Assembly: GCA_028551475.1 (NCBI GenBank) | Contig: CM052355.1 | Location: forward strand, 20,797,580-20,861,579 | Origin: Casuarina equisetifolia | Lineage: Eukaryota; Streptophyta; Magnoliopsida; Fagales; Casuarinaceae | Length of the DNA stretch: 64,000 nt | Direction: 5' to 3' | In this document: positions 24,364 through 36,029 of the stretch, piece after piece | Position numbering within the stretch: the stretch's first letter is position 1 | Layout of the letters: every line of letters starts with the position of its first letter | Translations under genes and position numbers: made by a program | Notes under the pieces: model-generated | Told to the model about the DNA's origin: nothing | Seen by the model: only the letters and a program-made list of their open reading frames with translations | Databases searched by the model: none

Positions 24364-26055
24364 ATGCAGAGTTGACTTAGGAAGGGGGGAATATGTGTAT
24401 TAACAATAAATAGGGAGAAATCAGTAATGTCAAGTTGTAAGAGTTCCAATCATGACTGTTAGGCTTAGTAGATATAGCTTGTGACTAGTTGTTTAATGCT
24501 CAACGTACTTATTTGGAAGTCTTGCCCCTTTTGGTCTGGACCTTTGCTCTCCTCCTTTTTGGTTAAAGCCCAGTTAAACTCCTGACAATGAAACCCACTG
24601 CGGTTAAATGGTTTTTGGATAGGAGCCGCAGCCACGAGGACGGTTGGTCTTCCAAATCATAGTAGTTAATTTCAACAATTACATGTTTCCTAGCTCTTTC
24701 CATTCGCTGCACTATTCTAAAAAGGTTTCGAATACACAAACTAAATCTCTTTTATAAATAAATAAATAAATAAATAAGCGGTTGATTTTTCTTCGGCTGG
24801 ACTTGAACATCTGGGGTTAGCTCCACTCCGTGCTTTGCAGCCCACTATGAGAAAGCATTCAACTCCAGAAAGCGAACCAATTTCCTTCGGCCAACAAGTC
24901 AATAAAGACAGCGCCTCTGCTTTCTGTGCTTAATGAGGCCACTGATCACAAAAGAACAAGGAAAGTCACGCTCTTTCTTTCTAGAGAGGTCTGTAGACGG
25001 CAAAGCAAAAGAATTAAAGCGATAACTATCTTCCAAGAAGGCTGCGAAATATTTGGAAGATCCTGCATGTGAACCATGAAAACCTCGAGATATTCCGTGG
25101 CCGAAAAGATCCACTCTCCTACCTAAATACGTAATCTTGAACTTGACCCCCACGATGACCAATCCTCCATTATTTTATTCCACGCCCTGCCGTCCAAGTG
25201 GTCCTTTCCTAACCCACCACAAAATATTCAAGCCCCATTGCTAACGCACCACTTCAACTAGAATTAACCATTTCACTACTGCTACCTACCAAAAACTGAG
25301 ATTGGTGAATAAATAAACTCTTAGTCTCGTGATCTCCTTATATTGAGTTAAATCTTTTAAAGTGAAACTTAAACCCATGATATTATAGCCAAATTATAAC
25401 GCAATTCAATGGGTTTATAACTGTTACCTTTAGTATGGTGTAAACAATATGTCAACCTATAATAACATTGCAATGGTTATTCCTTAATTTTTTGGGATAG
25501 AATCATGACAATCGAACCTCTTTCAACAAGTGCTTAAACAACTACACGTACCTAAAAATGAATAAATAAACTTTCATTTAGCTCAAAAATTGAAATATTA
25601 AGGAAATAAGGGCAGCTATTTTTAAAATATTATTTAATTAGACCTTATTCTTTCTTTATACAGATACACGAGAAAATCTCGCAAAAACCGTGATTTGTTT
25701 ACTGATATTTATTCTCCGAACGACTTTGCCAGCCAACAGACATCACATCACATTAATTAACGACAAAAAATAATCCGATACAAAAGTTACTACGCAGGAA
25801 TTTCCTAGCCGCCTGATACTAAAATAACGCCTACTTAACAGCTCCTACCATCCTGTCATTGTCGTACAGAGCGACGACCATAGGAAGGGCCAATAGACCA
25901 ACAAAGGCGCTACAGAGAAAAGTTCCAAGAAACTTCTTGAAAAGGGGGTCCCACTTAGGTTGATTGACACACATGACACCGTTCAGTCACGCGTCTCTTC
26001 CGCAGGGACTCCGATCCGGTGCTTCGCTGCTAAAATCTAATCGTACGGACACTAT
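24364..26055. other. Intergenic region between two convergent genes
   Basis: This holds the 3' end of the EMS1-like gene and the 3' side of the heat-shock factor gene. A short (AATA)n run is at 24757-24777. The stretch from about 25290 to 25650 is AT-rich and resembles other AT-rich stretches of the window (for example 16600-16790), perhaps a dispersed non-autonomous element. No gene is seen. Confidence 0.5.
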
Positions 26056-27046
26056 TCAGTTACACACTCCTTGATTGCTACGATCGTCCCAGTGGCAGTG
26101 ACTCAGCCATAGTGCTTTCCGATTTTCGACGTTACTCTGACAATCCAACGGCTCTGATTTTGCGATCCCCACCCCGGGGAGGTGTAGCCGCAACTCCGTC
26201 TCGTCCTCTGCCGCCCCGCTCTCGCTCACCCTCGCTCTCTTCCCGCCGATCGCCACGCCGAACAGCCTCGCGCTCGTTCCCTTTTCTTCGCCGGCGGACG
26301 GATTCGACGGTAACAAATCGAGTGGTTTTCCGGCGGTTTCGGCTTGGTTACCATTCGCGAAATTCGCCATTAAAGCGAAGATGTTGTTGCAGAGGGATTT
26401 CATTCCCGCCAACTCTTTGCTCAGCTGCACGTTCTCTTTCCTTAGCCTCTCGTTCTCGTCGACGAGATCCGCCGGTGCGGTTGTCTGCGACGAGTTCGTA
26501 GATATCACCTGCTCCTCTCCGGAATTCGTAGGCGATATCATCGTTTTCACGGTCGGAGTCGACGCCACCGGCGCCGCACCTGTGACCGCCGCCGATGTAA
26601 TCTTCCGGCGCTGAATTTCACGCAAAAGATGTTTCTCCCCTCGACGGAAGTACTCGTTGGAGAACTCCCACCGGTCAGGTACTAATTTTCTAAATCCCTG
26701 GAGGCCAAAAAACAAAAAAGAAAACAAAATCAAAGCCTTAAAATCCGAAGCTCCAAAATCATATCAACAGAGAGAGAGAGAGAGAGAGAGAGATTATTAC
26801 GTAAGTGTTGAGCTGGCGAACAAAGCTGGAGAAATTGTTGTGCTTGAAATACTTTGGTAGCAAATCCTTGGCGAAGACAGTAGGGTTCCAGACGATGAAG
26901 GTGGATCCGTCGTCGCTCCAGGAGATTACGTCGTCGATGGTGTGATCATCCACAAGCTGATAGGTCTTCGTCAGAAACGGCGTCGGAAGAGACCTCTGAG
27001 ACTCGCCACTGGTGGACTCGGCGTTCGTCTCCACCGGCGCAGCCAT
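26056..27046 (-). CDS. HSFB2: Class B heat-shock transcription factor (HSFB2 type)
   Basis: Two exons, 27046-26801 and 26697-26056, encode 295 residues. The 103-bp intron (26800-26698, GT..AG) splits the DNA-binding domain between LNTY and GFRK in phase 0, the conserved position in plant HSFs. The winged-helix DNA-binding domain spans about 20-115 ([16 protein letters not shown]...[20 protein letters not shown]). The coiled-coil HR-A/B oligomerisation region is at about 159-196 without the class A insertion. The repressor tetrapeptide LFGV is at 227-230, next to the basic KRAR at 235-238, a likely nuclear signal. No acidic activator motif is seen. The LFGV motif plus 295-residue length fit HSFB2a/b, nuclear repressors or coactivators of heat-shock genes. 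An (AG)n tract lies in the intron. Confidence 0.93.
26769..26793. repeat. (AG)n microsatellite in the HSF intron
   Basis: About 12 AG units on the plus strand; on the transcribed strand it is a CT tract just after the donor site. Confidence 0.95.
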
Positions 27047-27118
27047 ATCAAAACCAAACTCCGAACACAGGAGAAAGTTTCAGAGTTTTGGACAGAGAAA
27101 GAGAGGGGTGTTTGGTGG

Positions 27119-27131
27119 TTCTAGAAGGTTC
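27119..27131. promoter_or_regulatory. Perfect three-unit heat-shock element upstream of the HSF gene
   Basis: TTCTAGAAGGTTC fits TTCnnGAAnnTTC exactly, the canonical binding site of a trimeric HSF. It is 73 bp upstream of the HSFB2-type ATG (27046), within the promoter or leader. Known HSFB2 genes are heat-induced by class A HSFs, so it is a credible input site. Confidence 0.75.
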
Positions 27132-27237
27132 CTGGGGGCATTTGAGGGTGGGAAGAGGCGGTAACGAAAGAAAAGAGAGGGGGAGAGAGAAAAGTGGGGA
27201 AAGGACGAGAAGCTACTCGGCTACGTCTTTGTCTCGG

Positions 27238-27245
27238 GAAGCTTC
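27238..27245. promoter_or_regulatory. Second heat-shock half-element pair
   Basis: GAAGCTTC is a perfect GAAnnTTC dyad about 190 bp upstream of the HSF start. A third unit to its left (CTC) has one mismatch to TTC. It is weaker than the element at 27119. Confidence 0.45.
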
Positions 27246-27246
27246 C

Positions 27247-29819
27247 GTCCCGTGTTAGATCCAATTTCCATTAGGTGAAAAATCTGTTATTAGGAATTAC
27301 CGTCTGATTTGTAAAATGGCAAACGGATTTCCTTCTCTCATTAACAAGCCAAACATAGATGCTCCAACCACTTTCAAATCTTTTCATGCTTCCAAGCATG
27401 CGGCGTTAATTAATTACATTTAAAGACACCAACTCTTAGAAGTAACTTGTAATTAACAGCAACTTTAAAGTGGTTTGCTTAAATAGTTTTCTTTTCTTTT
27501 CTTTTATTTATTTATTTATTTATTTTGGTTGATTTGTGATGACAGGTGACCTAATCTTCTTGCGTACACACGAAGCACCCATCAAGGCGAGGGAGGTCTT
27601 GTCAATAAGAAACGCTGTATGGTAACAGTCTATCTCATTGTCTCAGATTCCCATTAAAAACTGCAAACATTTAAGGCTGTTGGAGTAAAATCTAACGGGA
27701 AATCCTCGAATTCTATGGGAAGTCAACCAAAATTGTAGAAATATTCAAATATTCCCCTAAATGGTCGGCCACGCCCCTCACAATTTGGTTAAATAAGCAA
27801 TAAAATCATTGGATGCTGAAACTTCCTTTCTTTGTTGGCTGCCGCTCCTTCCATGCGTATATATCTATATCTATATCTATATCTATATATTTATATGAAA
27901 AGAAAAAATATATATAGATGTCAAACAATTAGTTCAATAATTGAAAAAATATTGAAGTTTTACCACTATTCTAAACTTTCATCTTGTACACATATATTAT
28001 TTCTCCTTTTCTTTTCTTCTTTGGAAAACGTTAGGAATCCTCATGCTTCATATCTTTAGGCAGTGGTAAGTCCCCTGTGAAGAATAACAATCGGACCAAC
28101 AAATGTTGTTGATTTCACAACAGCTAGAATTGGCCAAACATATATTGTCTTGAATTGTGTTGTTAGGTGGTTAGGAAAGCTTTCCTTAAACTTTGTTGGC
28201 GGGGTATCCTCCTTATCCAAACATTAGTCTGGATTCCCCATAAGGAGCCAAATTTGATCCATTACCCGGAGCTGACAACTACGAATCTGCTGGGGTATAC
28301 AAAGCGTTGCTTGAATGGATATTCAAGTGTTTGTCCAGACCAGGAAATCGACAACTTTGTTATTATGTGGGGAGCCGTTTTCCTGTGAAGGAATTTTTAC
28401 AGGAAACATCCACCGAAAGGCCAAAAACAGACGAGTTACAGCATAAATGCGGATGTGAATGGTTCTGGCCTCTTTCTAATATTGTAATCTAGAGAAAACA
28501 CGTAATATATGATTAAGAGTGTTGAGCATGGATTTAGGAGACTTATTAGAGGAGGGAAAAACTCAAATCTTGGCCTCCCATATAGTAGAGTTTATGTGTC
28601 ACAGAGTTGTTAGGGCTTGGACGAGAAATAAAAAATAAAATACCTGAAAATTTGACTGCTTTTATCGGGTTCGAAACCACATGCAGGGCCAATCCCCACC
28701 CGCATCCTACCGCAGGTAGGCCTTCTCAACCATGGTTAAAGAGGCATCCCACCAAAAGCCTCAGCTGAGAACCCAAATGGTAGTCTAGCAAAGTCTGGAA
28801 ATTTCATTCTAATCGCCAAACTCAGGACAAAAATGCCATATCGCCTTTTGAATAACCCAGGACAATGAAAACACCATTCTTGGTGATAGAAACACCTATT
28901 AATCATTAACTCATAGATTCTGCCGCTCATATTAGGTGTACATCAAAATTCAGCTAGAAGCAAAGCTGTTTTGCAGTGATCTTCACTAAGAGTCTAAGTA
29001 AACATGCAGCATGATGAGTCCCTGAATCAATGCTTCTGATAATGATTTTCACAGCAACAGCAGTTATATCCCCACTAAACAAAAACAATAATAATACCAA
29101 TTTCATTAGGGATGCACAGCAAGTAATAAAGCCAAGTTCCTGGAGAACTAGCTTCAAACAACAAAATCTTCAAATACATGTGAGCTTCTAAAACAGGAAG
29201 TCATTTTTGAAAAAGAAAATACAGAAGGGATCAATTTTGACAGCAGGAAGTTCCTTCTAGTGTTTTTAACCACAAACTTGTAGAATAAATTCCTTCTAGT
29301 GTTCATATGGCAATTTGAATAAATTAGTTGCAAGTAAATACCTACTCCTCAACTAACAAAGGAAAATTGGGCTTGTAAAAATGCTAACAGCTGCAAAACT
29401 GGTGATATTATGGTTATTATAATTATGAATTCTGCATGACTACCTGCATCCTATGGGAAAAAGTTTTTCTGATTGCTTAACGAGATGATAAGTAGGTGAT
29501 TGAAGATCATCTTCTATATAATGCTTGAATGTGGCTCTAGCAAGTCACAACCAGATATTTCATATGCAAGACAGGAAAGTACAGATGACATTTAGAATGG
29601 ACGGTTTAAGCGCATAACCATTTGACTTCCTTGGCCACTAAAAACTTTTAAACGCAAAACAATCTGAGAAGATGAATTGACGAACAAAAGCTTGTAGCTG
29701 AGCCAGTTCTGCATGTCAGCATCCAAAAGAATTATGTTACAAGCACAGTATCCTTCACTCAAATAAAGGGAAAACCAAGAAGTTGCAGAAGTCAAAATTC
29801 CAAAACTAAAAATCAATGA
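27247..29819. other. Intergenic region with no supported gene
   Basis: It holds the distal HSF promoter, an (ATTT)n run near 27505-27525, a (TATATC)n microsatellite near 27857-27890, and two overlapping open frames at 28167-28492 that I do not recognise. The stretch from about 29000 to 29819 probably includes the 3' untranslated region of the minus-strand TMEM161-like gene. Confidence 0.5.
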
Positions 29820-31222
29820 TCAGGACAAATATAAGATGCCACGGCGATACAATGCTAGGCTTGCTGAAGTGAAAATAGCCCAGACAAAGACAACCCACCA
29901 GGCCAAAAACAAGGCCGCTTCCTCAACAAAAGCAGAGCAAGGCAGCAGACCACATACAGATTGGTAATTTCCAAAGGAGTTGTTGTTAATCTGAGATATG
30001 CCAACAAAGACAAGTACCAGGATCGGGGGTGCGAAAAACTGCAAAACTACAAGACATAAGTAGTGGTTGTGCAGAAAAACCTTCGCCCTGCTAAAATCCA
30101 AATCCGGAACCTTGCTGGCATGCAAACGTTGGTACCAAGATAACAATGCCTCGCTCAAGTACATTTGCACGTTTGGTCTTAATGCTAAAATTTGCAATAA
30201 ACCCGAAAGCATCAAGCACCAAACCCTTATCTTATTAAAATCTGAACGAGGCATTCCAACACTTCCAATCAAGCTCTCAGCATTCCCAATTTCACCACCA
30301 GTACTCCTTCCTTTACTGCCATCAGCTTTGTAGTTAACAAGAATTTCAGCAAATGGAGTAATCCAAAGCAATGCGGTGAAAAGAATCAACATATTATTTG
30401 CATAAAGAATCATTCTACCAAACCACCCACAATAAATCATGGATAAGTTGCTTCGAAGCTGATCCGTTCCAAGCCAAAACGCCCTTGCATTTTTCAATGC
30501 CGGCATAAGGAGGAAACCGGCGAGACAGCCCATTAAAACAGCAAGAAAAACCTTCCCAACCTCACTAATTAACCGAAAATGGAAATCGAAAACCCAAGGA
30601 ACAATCTCAGAGCAAATCACAAGCCCTAGGAAAAACCCCAAAGCGCCAACTAGCAAACCCAGTTGCTTCTCTGACCATCTCGATGCAGACTTTTCGAACG
30701 AGACCTTGGCCAGCAATACAAATAGCTTACAAACATCCAAAAATCCTAACAGGAGTGGAACAAAAGATCCATTTGCCCATAACCCAGAACTCTCTGAAAC
30801 ACCCAGGTAAGATTGAAGCAATAAGCAAGAAAGACACACTACCGAGAGAGTAAAAGCACTACGATACTGATCGAAGTAGAGCGGGACTGGACATGGCTGT
30901 CTTCGAGCGTGATTCTGAAGATCTGGGCATTGTTTTCATCGAACTCGAACTTATTCTTCGACTTGATCCTTTTCCTGGGCTCAGTGCTGGCTTTGGAAGA
31001 CAAGTTTTGGTAGCCATCTAAGTTGGGGGCGGAGTTCGAATTCTGGGGTCGTCTAATGGCAGCTCGGGCACCGTCTTGGTTGAGATTTTCGGGTTGGATG
31101 TAGGAGTGGAGGCCATGGAGGGAGAGGGAGGGGATTTTGAAGAAGGAGAGGAGGAAAGTAAGGGAGAGAGTGAGAGAGGAATGGAGTAAGAGATTCTTGT
31201 ACGTTAGGAGGAAGTGGAGCAT
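29820..31222 (-). pseudogene. TMEM161-family polytopic membrane protein, one apparent base missing
   Basis: The minus-strand frame from ATG at 31222 reads MLHFLLTYKNLLLHS, a hydrophobic segment, basic linker, then FEFDENNAQIFRITLEDSHVQSR and stops at about 30841. The family continues without gap in the next frame (LYFDQYR, then LSCLLLQSYLG...) to the TGA at 29820. The switch lies near 30878-30882 and one base is missing there: the interval of 1403 bp is one short of 468 codons. The product would be about 467 residues with some eight to nine membrane helices. The C-terminal part (QMYLSEALLSWY, LHNHYLCLVVLQFFAPP, FLAWWVVFVWAIFTSAS) matches the end of animal TMEM161A/B in pattern. The TMEM161 function in plants is unknown to me. 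Since all else is conserved and no other stops occur, a sequencing error or a very recent loss is likely. An upstream in-frame ATG at 31309 exists, but the shorter start fits the hydrophobic N-terminus better. Confidence 0.78.
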
Positions 31223-31309
31223 GGTTCTACGGTCTGTATGGTTCAGAGGGGAACAGTGGGATCGTTTGAGCGTCGAGATCTGGAAAAAGGTTTGAAACTG
31301 GGACTCCAA

Positions 31310-32422
31310 GAGGAGGCTGGATCCCCTGCATGTTTGGTGGGGTTTTTGGGTATCTGATTATTTTACTCTTTTTATTTTCTCATTTTCATTGGGTGATTCA
31401 TCAGCTGACTCTAATCTGATTGAATAAGATTTAGAAAAGAGAAAATTATTTGATAAGAAGTTAAATCTGGATATGGCAATAAAAAAATTATGATTACTTC
31501 CAATGGTTCTTCCAGAAATAGATTTGTCAAGTGAATAGATGCATGATAAGAAGTTGATGCAAACTAATTAGTTAACTAGTCCAAATCAAAGTAAATGTTA
31601 GGTATGGATTTCATTATTGAATTAAATTCACTCTTAATAGCTAAAATATTTAATTGAAATGGAAATAAACATTGAGTACTTGTTATGATATTAGAATAAT
31701 TATCAATTACTTGAAAATTATTAAATTAAAAATAACAAACCAAATAATTCAAATAATGCTACATTTGCTTTGTCTTGAATTTGAAATATCTTGTTGAGGA
31801 CTATTGTCTCATACTAAAAATAATATTTTTAAATTATTTTTAATGTAAGGGTTAATTTCAAATTTTTAAAATTAATTTTTGAATTAGATTGTAATTTTTT
31901 TAATATATATTAGAACTCATGATGAAGTTTATTTCAAGCCTTATTATCTTGAACTCTTTCCATGTGTAAGAAGTTGTTCAGGCTTTTTGTGTCAAACCAA
32001 AGATGTAAGATTTGTGAAATAAATTTGTTTTCCCAAGTCAGGACTAGCTTTCCGGTTGAATTATAACCTTCTTTGATATGAAATGTGGTGTGTGGTAACA
32101 AACAAGCTGGGCATGTAATTAGATGCATCGGCATAGAGATAAGGGAAGTTTAAAATTCCAAATTCAACATCTTTGTGTGGGAACCCACGAATATAGATGA
32201 GCTTGTGAGGCTGACTAATCAAACAAGGTAGCCCTTCATTTGGTACGTCAAAACAGGATCAAGAAGGTGGATTGATGACACAACTTGTCTCTGTTGCAGC
32301 ATCTAATGGAATGGCTTTCAAAAGATAAGAGTGCAGCTGGTATCCATGTTCAGCAGGTTGGGAAGTTTTCTTCGATGTTGTCTAGCAAAGATGGTGGGAA
32401 TCAAATTATCAAATCATGCTTT
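31310..32422. other. AT-rich intergenic region
   Basis: This holds the promoter side of the TMEM161-like gene and AT-rich DNA. No gene, clear repeat or structured element was found. Confidence 0.55.
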
Positions 32423-34775
32423 TGACAAGTTTAGTGGCTCTCGATGCACTTAGGAGGAGATATTTTGTGAAGTTTATGCCCATAGTTAATGATCTTTATG
32501 TCCACGGTTTCGAATTGTCAACGAAGATCACGACAATCCTTACGCCAGAGTCAATATAACTTCCGTAGTCATCACTGTTGGTTAACATGTGGAAGTGATC
32601 CTTTTGTATGTGTAAAAAGTAGTTCTTGCAGAGCATGTAGCTGATGAACAAATTGAACCTGCTTTTTCTATGTTCTCGTAATCTTTTCTGATAAGTAGAA
32701 TTCTTTGGTTAAAATCGCTCCTTTGGTTCGATTATTTCAGTTGTTAGTTTGAGTTTTAAGTCGTGATTGCGCCTTTGCTTATTAAGCTTTAAACCAGCTA
32801 TTTATCTTTGTTTTACTGAATTCATTTTGCATCAAAGGTATTAGAGCTGGTTTTGGCTTTTATTTGGGATAACTCTCAAAAACCTGTCTATATCATAACA
32901 TCACCATCGTCTTCATTCCCTACTTTGTCTAAACCACTCATTCCCAATTCATTGTTACCATTACCAATTTTCAATAGTAACAACTACCACTTTTGGTCCA
33001 TAAAAATGACAACCTACTTGAAATGCCAAGGATCGTAGGATTTGGATGACAAAGGGCTTCCAAAAGTTACAATTGAGGGGGTATTGTCGTCTCTTGAGCG
33101 GGAGAAACTAAGGAAGAATTGGATTGAAAAAAAATTGAAGACTCTTCTAGTACTACAACTTGCAATAGCGGAAAGTGCATTTTCCAAAATATCTCATCCC
33201 ATAATAGCGTAGGAAATCTAGGTCCTTTTGAAGAAGGAATACTGGGGATCCTAATGTATGTCATGTTCAAATTCAAGCACATAAAAGAAATCTTGAAATG
33301 CTTCAAATGGAAGACAGTGAGGTTGTAGTTGATTATTATACTAGAATTGATTCCGTTGTGCGGCAAACTAGAGCTTTAGGTGAAGAGCTATCCAATCAAA
33401 GAGTACTCAAAAGACTTCTCATTAGCCTGACTGAAAAAGTTTGGTTCAACCGTCACTACTTTGGAAGGGATCGAAGACTTCACAATTATTCCTATTTCAA
33501 AACTTATGGATTCTCTTGAGGTATTTGAAAAATGGAGCTTTAGGAGAAAAGAAAAGTCCCCTGTAGAAATAGCCTTCAAAACCAAGTTGTCCCTAGAACC
33601 ACCAATGTTTGAGTGAAACCAGTAGGGAGAATAAGGAGTGAAGGGAAAGGATGTTATCCTTAATGTAAAGTATGTAAGAAGACTAATCACCTAGAGAACT
33701 TTTGTTGGCCAAGAGGAAAACCACAATGCAAGCAGTGCTTTAAGTTGGAAAACTTAGAAGGCCAACTGATGTATCTTCCATGAGAGTGAGACCCTTCGAA
33801 GAAATTTATGAGAGCTACAACTATTCCAGCTTGGAGCCCTACACCTTCGAGGAGAATCTGTTAAAGTGAGTGGAAGAAGGCCATAAACGAGGAAATGTAG
33901 ACAATTTAGAAAAATGTAACCTAGGAGCTAATTGATTTTCCTGAAAGAAAGAAGGCAATTGGAGTCAATGGATCTTTAAAGCTAAGTCAGATACAGAAGG
34001 GAGGGTCTAGAAGTACAAAACACAGCTTGTAGCTAAAGGTTACTATCAAGTGGAAGGAGTATATTGCAAAAAGAACTTCACACCTGTGGTCAGAATAGAG
34101 ATGATCACATTGGTAGTCACAAAGAAAAGGGAGAGGAAGAGGTCTTAAGGCTGAAGAATGCCCCTTATGGACTAAAATAGGCTCCAAGAGCCTGGATTAG
34201 TCGAATTAGCCAATATTTTATGCAACAAGGGTTCATTCGTAGTGCTAGCGAGCCAATCATGTTCCTATGCCACAAAGGTAGTTTCATACTCATTGTTTCC
34301 TTATATGTTGACCTTTTGATTTTTACAGGCAATTGCCCAGCCACAGCAAATATGCATTCTCATTAGGATCTAAAGTCTTTAGCTAGATGTCAAAAAAGAA
34401 GTCAGCAACAGCCCTATCAATAGCTCACGTAAAACATGTGACTACCTCAGCCGCAACAAGTTAATGTATGTCGCTAAGGAGAATGTTGGCAGAGATTGGA
34501 TTCCTATAGGCAAAAGGAACAACAATTCCATGTAATAGTCTATCCACAATTGCACTGGCAAGAAATCCTAGCCATCATTCTAGCACAAAAACACATAAGT
34601 TGGAATTTTGTAGAAGCAATGAATAGGTTATTGACATTTTCACAGGTCTCCTAAAGAGTCAACTTAAGAAGCTGCAAGGGTTAATTGGGGTTACTGAGAA
34701 TCCAATTAAGGAGGGGTGATAAGTTTAATGGACTCTCAGTGCACTTAGGAGGAGATGTTTTGTGAACGTTAACTT
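32423..34775 (+). mobile_element. Internally deleted Ty1/copia retrotransposon with two related ends
   Basis: A sequence starting TGACAAGTTTAGTGG at 32423 recurs as TGATAAGTTTAATGG at 34717, with 'GCACTTAGGAGGAGAT' shared a little further in; these are the LTR starts. The second is preceded by a purine tract (AAGGAGGGG). A primer-site-like GGTATTAGAGCTGG is at about 32837. Between them lie gag (with NYHFWSIKM), a zinc-knuckle region near 33660-33760 and short RT pieces (near 33960-34320, with LYVDLL instead of the usual YVDD). Most of integrase is missing, so the element is internally deleted. The 3' LTR likeness fades after about 34775. Confidence 0.75.
32853..34330 (+). pseudogene. Copia gag and reverse-transcriptase remnants
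   Basis: The gag frame 32853-33038 breaks at a TAG after CQGS. A second piece at 33298-33519 (MLQMEDSEVVVDYYTRIDSVVRQTRALGEE) is the gag region often called UBN2. A zinc-knuckle fragment follows at about 33660-33750. RT-like pieces appear from about 33955 (AIGVKWIFKAKSD) to 34330, with stops. It is non-functional. Confidence 0.75.
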
Positions 34776-36029
34776 TGTCTAAGCTAAGTAAACGAAGGTT
34801 AACTTTTTTGGTTCAAACTACTTCAAATCTTTAGTATTGCGTGCATACTTTTGGTGTTGGTGTTATTGATCCTATTCAACCATGGACCTGGTGGAGCCCC
34901 GACAGTGGGTATGCATGTTGATGAAATTGCATGTCTCCCTAGTTATCCAAATGCTTTTGAGGTTTTAACATTCACACGCGGTTTATCTGTTACTCCAACA
35001 CGAAGGTTCGCAGTTTGACTCACAGGAATATCGCCTCGGAGTTCAGAATCGGTGCTCTTCTCTGCAAAATAGAAACTTCCCAATACTGCACCTTCTCCGC
35101 ACACAGTATAGAAAGAAAGAAGAATAGGAAGTCACAATAATATCAAGAGAGAGCACCAAAATATCCATCCAGCTTCCCAAGAGATAAGCTTCAAAAGTTC
35201 TCACAAATCAAGTGGGATTGCGTTATAGAATGAAAGGATCATGCAACCCACTTTATAATAAAGATGTGATTAGATTAGACCCAAGACTCTTCCTTTCCTT
35301 GTCCACCACATCTTCTTTATGACTTTCTACATCCCTCGGCCATTATGACGTGGAATAAAGGAACTTATCCCTGACCACAAGGATCTGATGTTCCAAACCC
35401 TGGAAAAGGAAGTATTTGCGTAAATTGCGGTATATGAAAAGGAAAAAAAACTTATTAATTTACAAAAGTTAAAAAAGAAAAAGCAAAAAAAAAATTATAC
35501 CTTCTAAAATTCTTCTGTAAAAATTTCATTTCAAGTAAACTTTAATCTTCATTTTTCTTAACTGTAATAACTTTGTTAATATTAGATATATTCTTTGTTT
35601 CTATACTCCAGTTTTTATTAATATAATTTACTGATTAATAAAAAAGAACTGCATGACAAAATTCATTAGTCATAACCAATGAAAACAGCATTTGAATTTT
35701 TGCTTTCTTCTATTGGTCCACGAGAAAACAAAATGAGTATGGTAAGTACCACTAGTATTGTAGGGATAAACCTACTAAATAGTGATAAAAGTACAAGGCT
35801 AATTCGGTCCCTGAAAAAACACATGCCATCTCAATCACCATAGCCATATCACGAAAAACAAATCCTCAAAAGGAGGAAGACCAATGTGGTCATCCAACCA
35901 ACACATGTAATCTTTTCTAACTACACTAAAATGATGACCGCCCACAAACCACCACAACCTTATCATCTCGAAAAGCCAGGCTTGAATGCAAGATAAGTAA
36001 AGAACATTTTCCTACGATAAGAATCTTCC
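34776..36029. other. Intergenic region
   Basis: No gene is supported. It contains AT-rich sequence and short A runs. The right part, up to the stop of the COR27/28-like gene at 36030, would hold its 3' untranslated region. Confidence 0.5.

Noticed and set aside
28167..28492. Two overlapping plus-strand frames (MVRKAFLKLCWRG..., MLEWIFKCLSRPG...)
   Set aside because: No homology or motif seen, and neither fits a gene structure nearby.
28668..28678. GGTTCGAAACC, a perfect B-box of an RNA polymerase III promoter, as a tRNA or SINE
   Set aside because: No A-box at the right distance and no cloverleaf could be drawn, so one motif is not enough.
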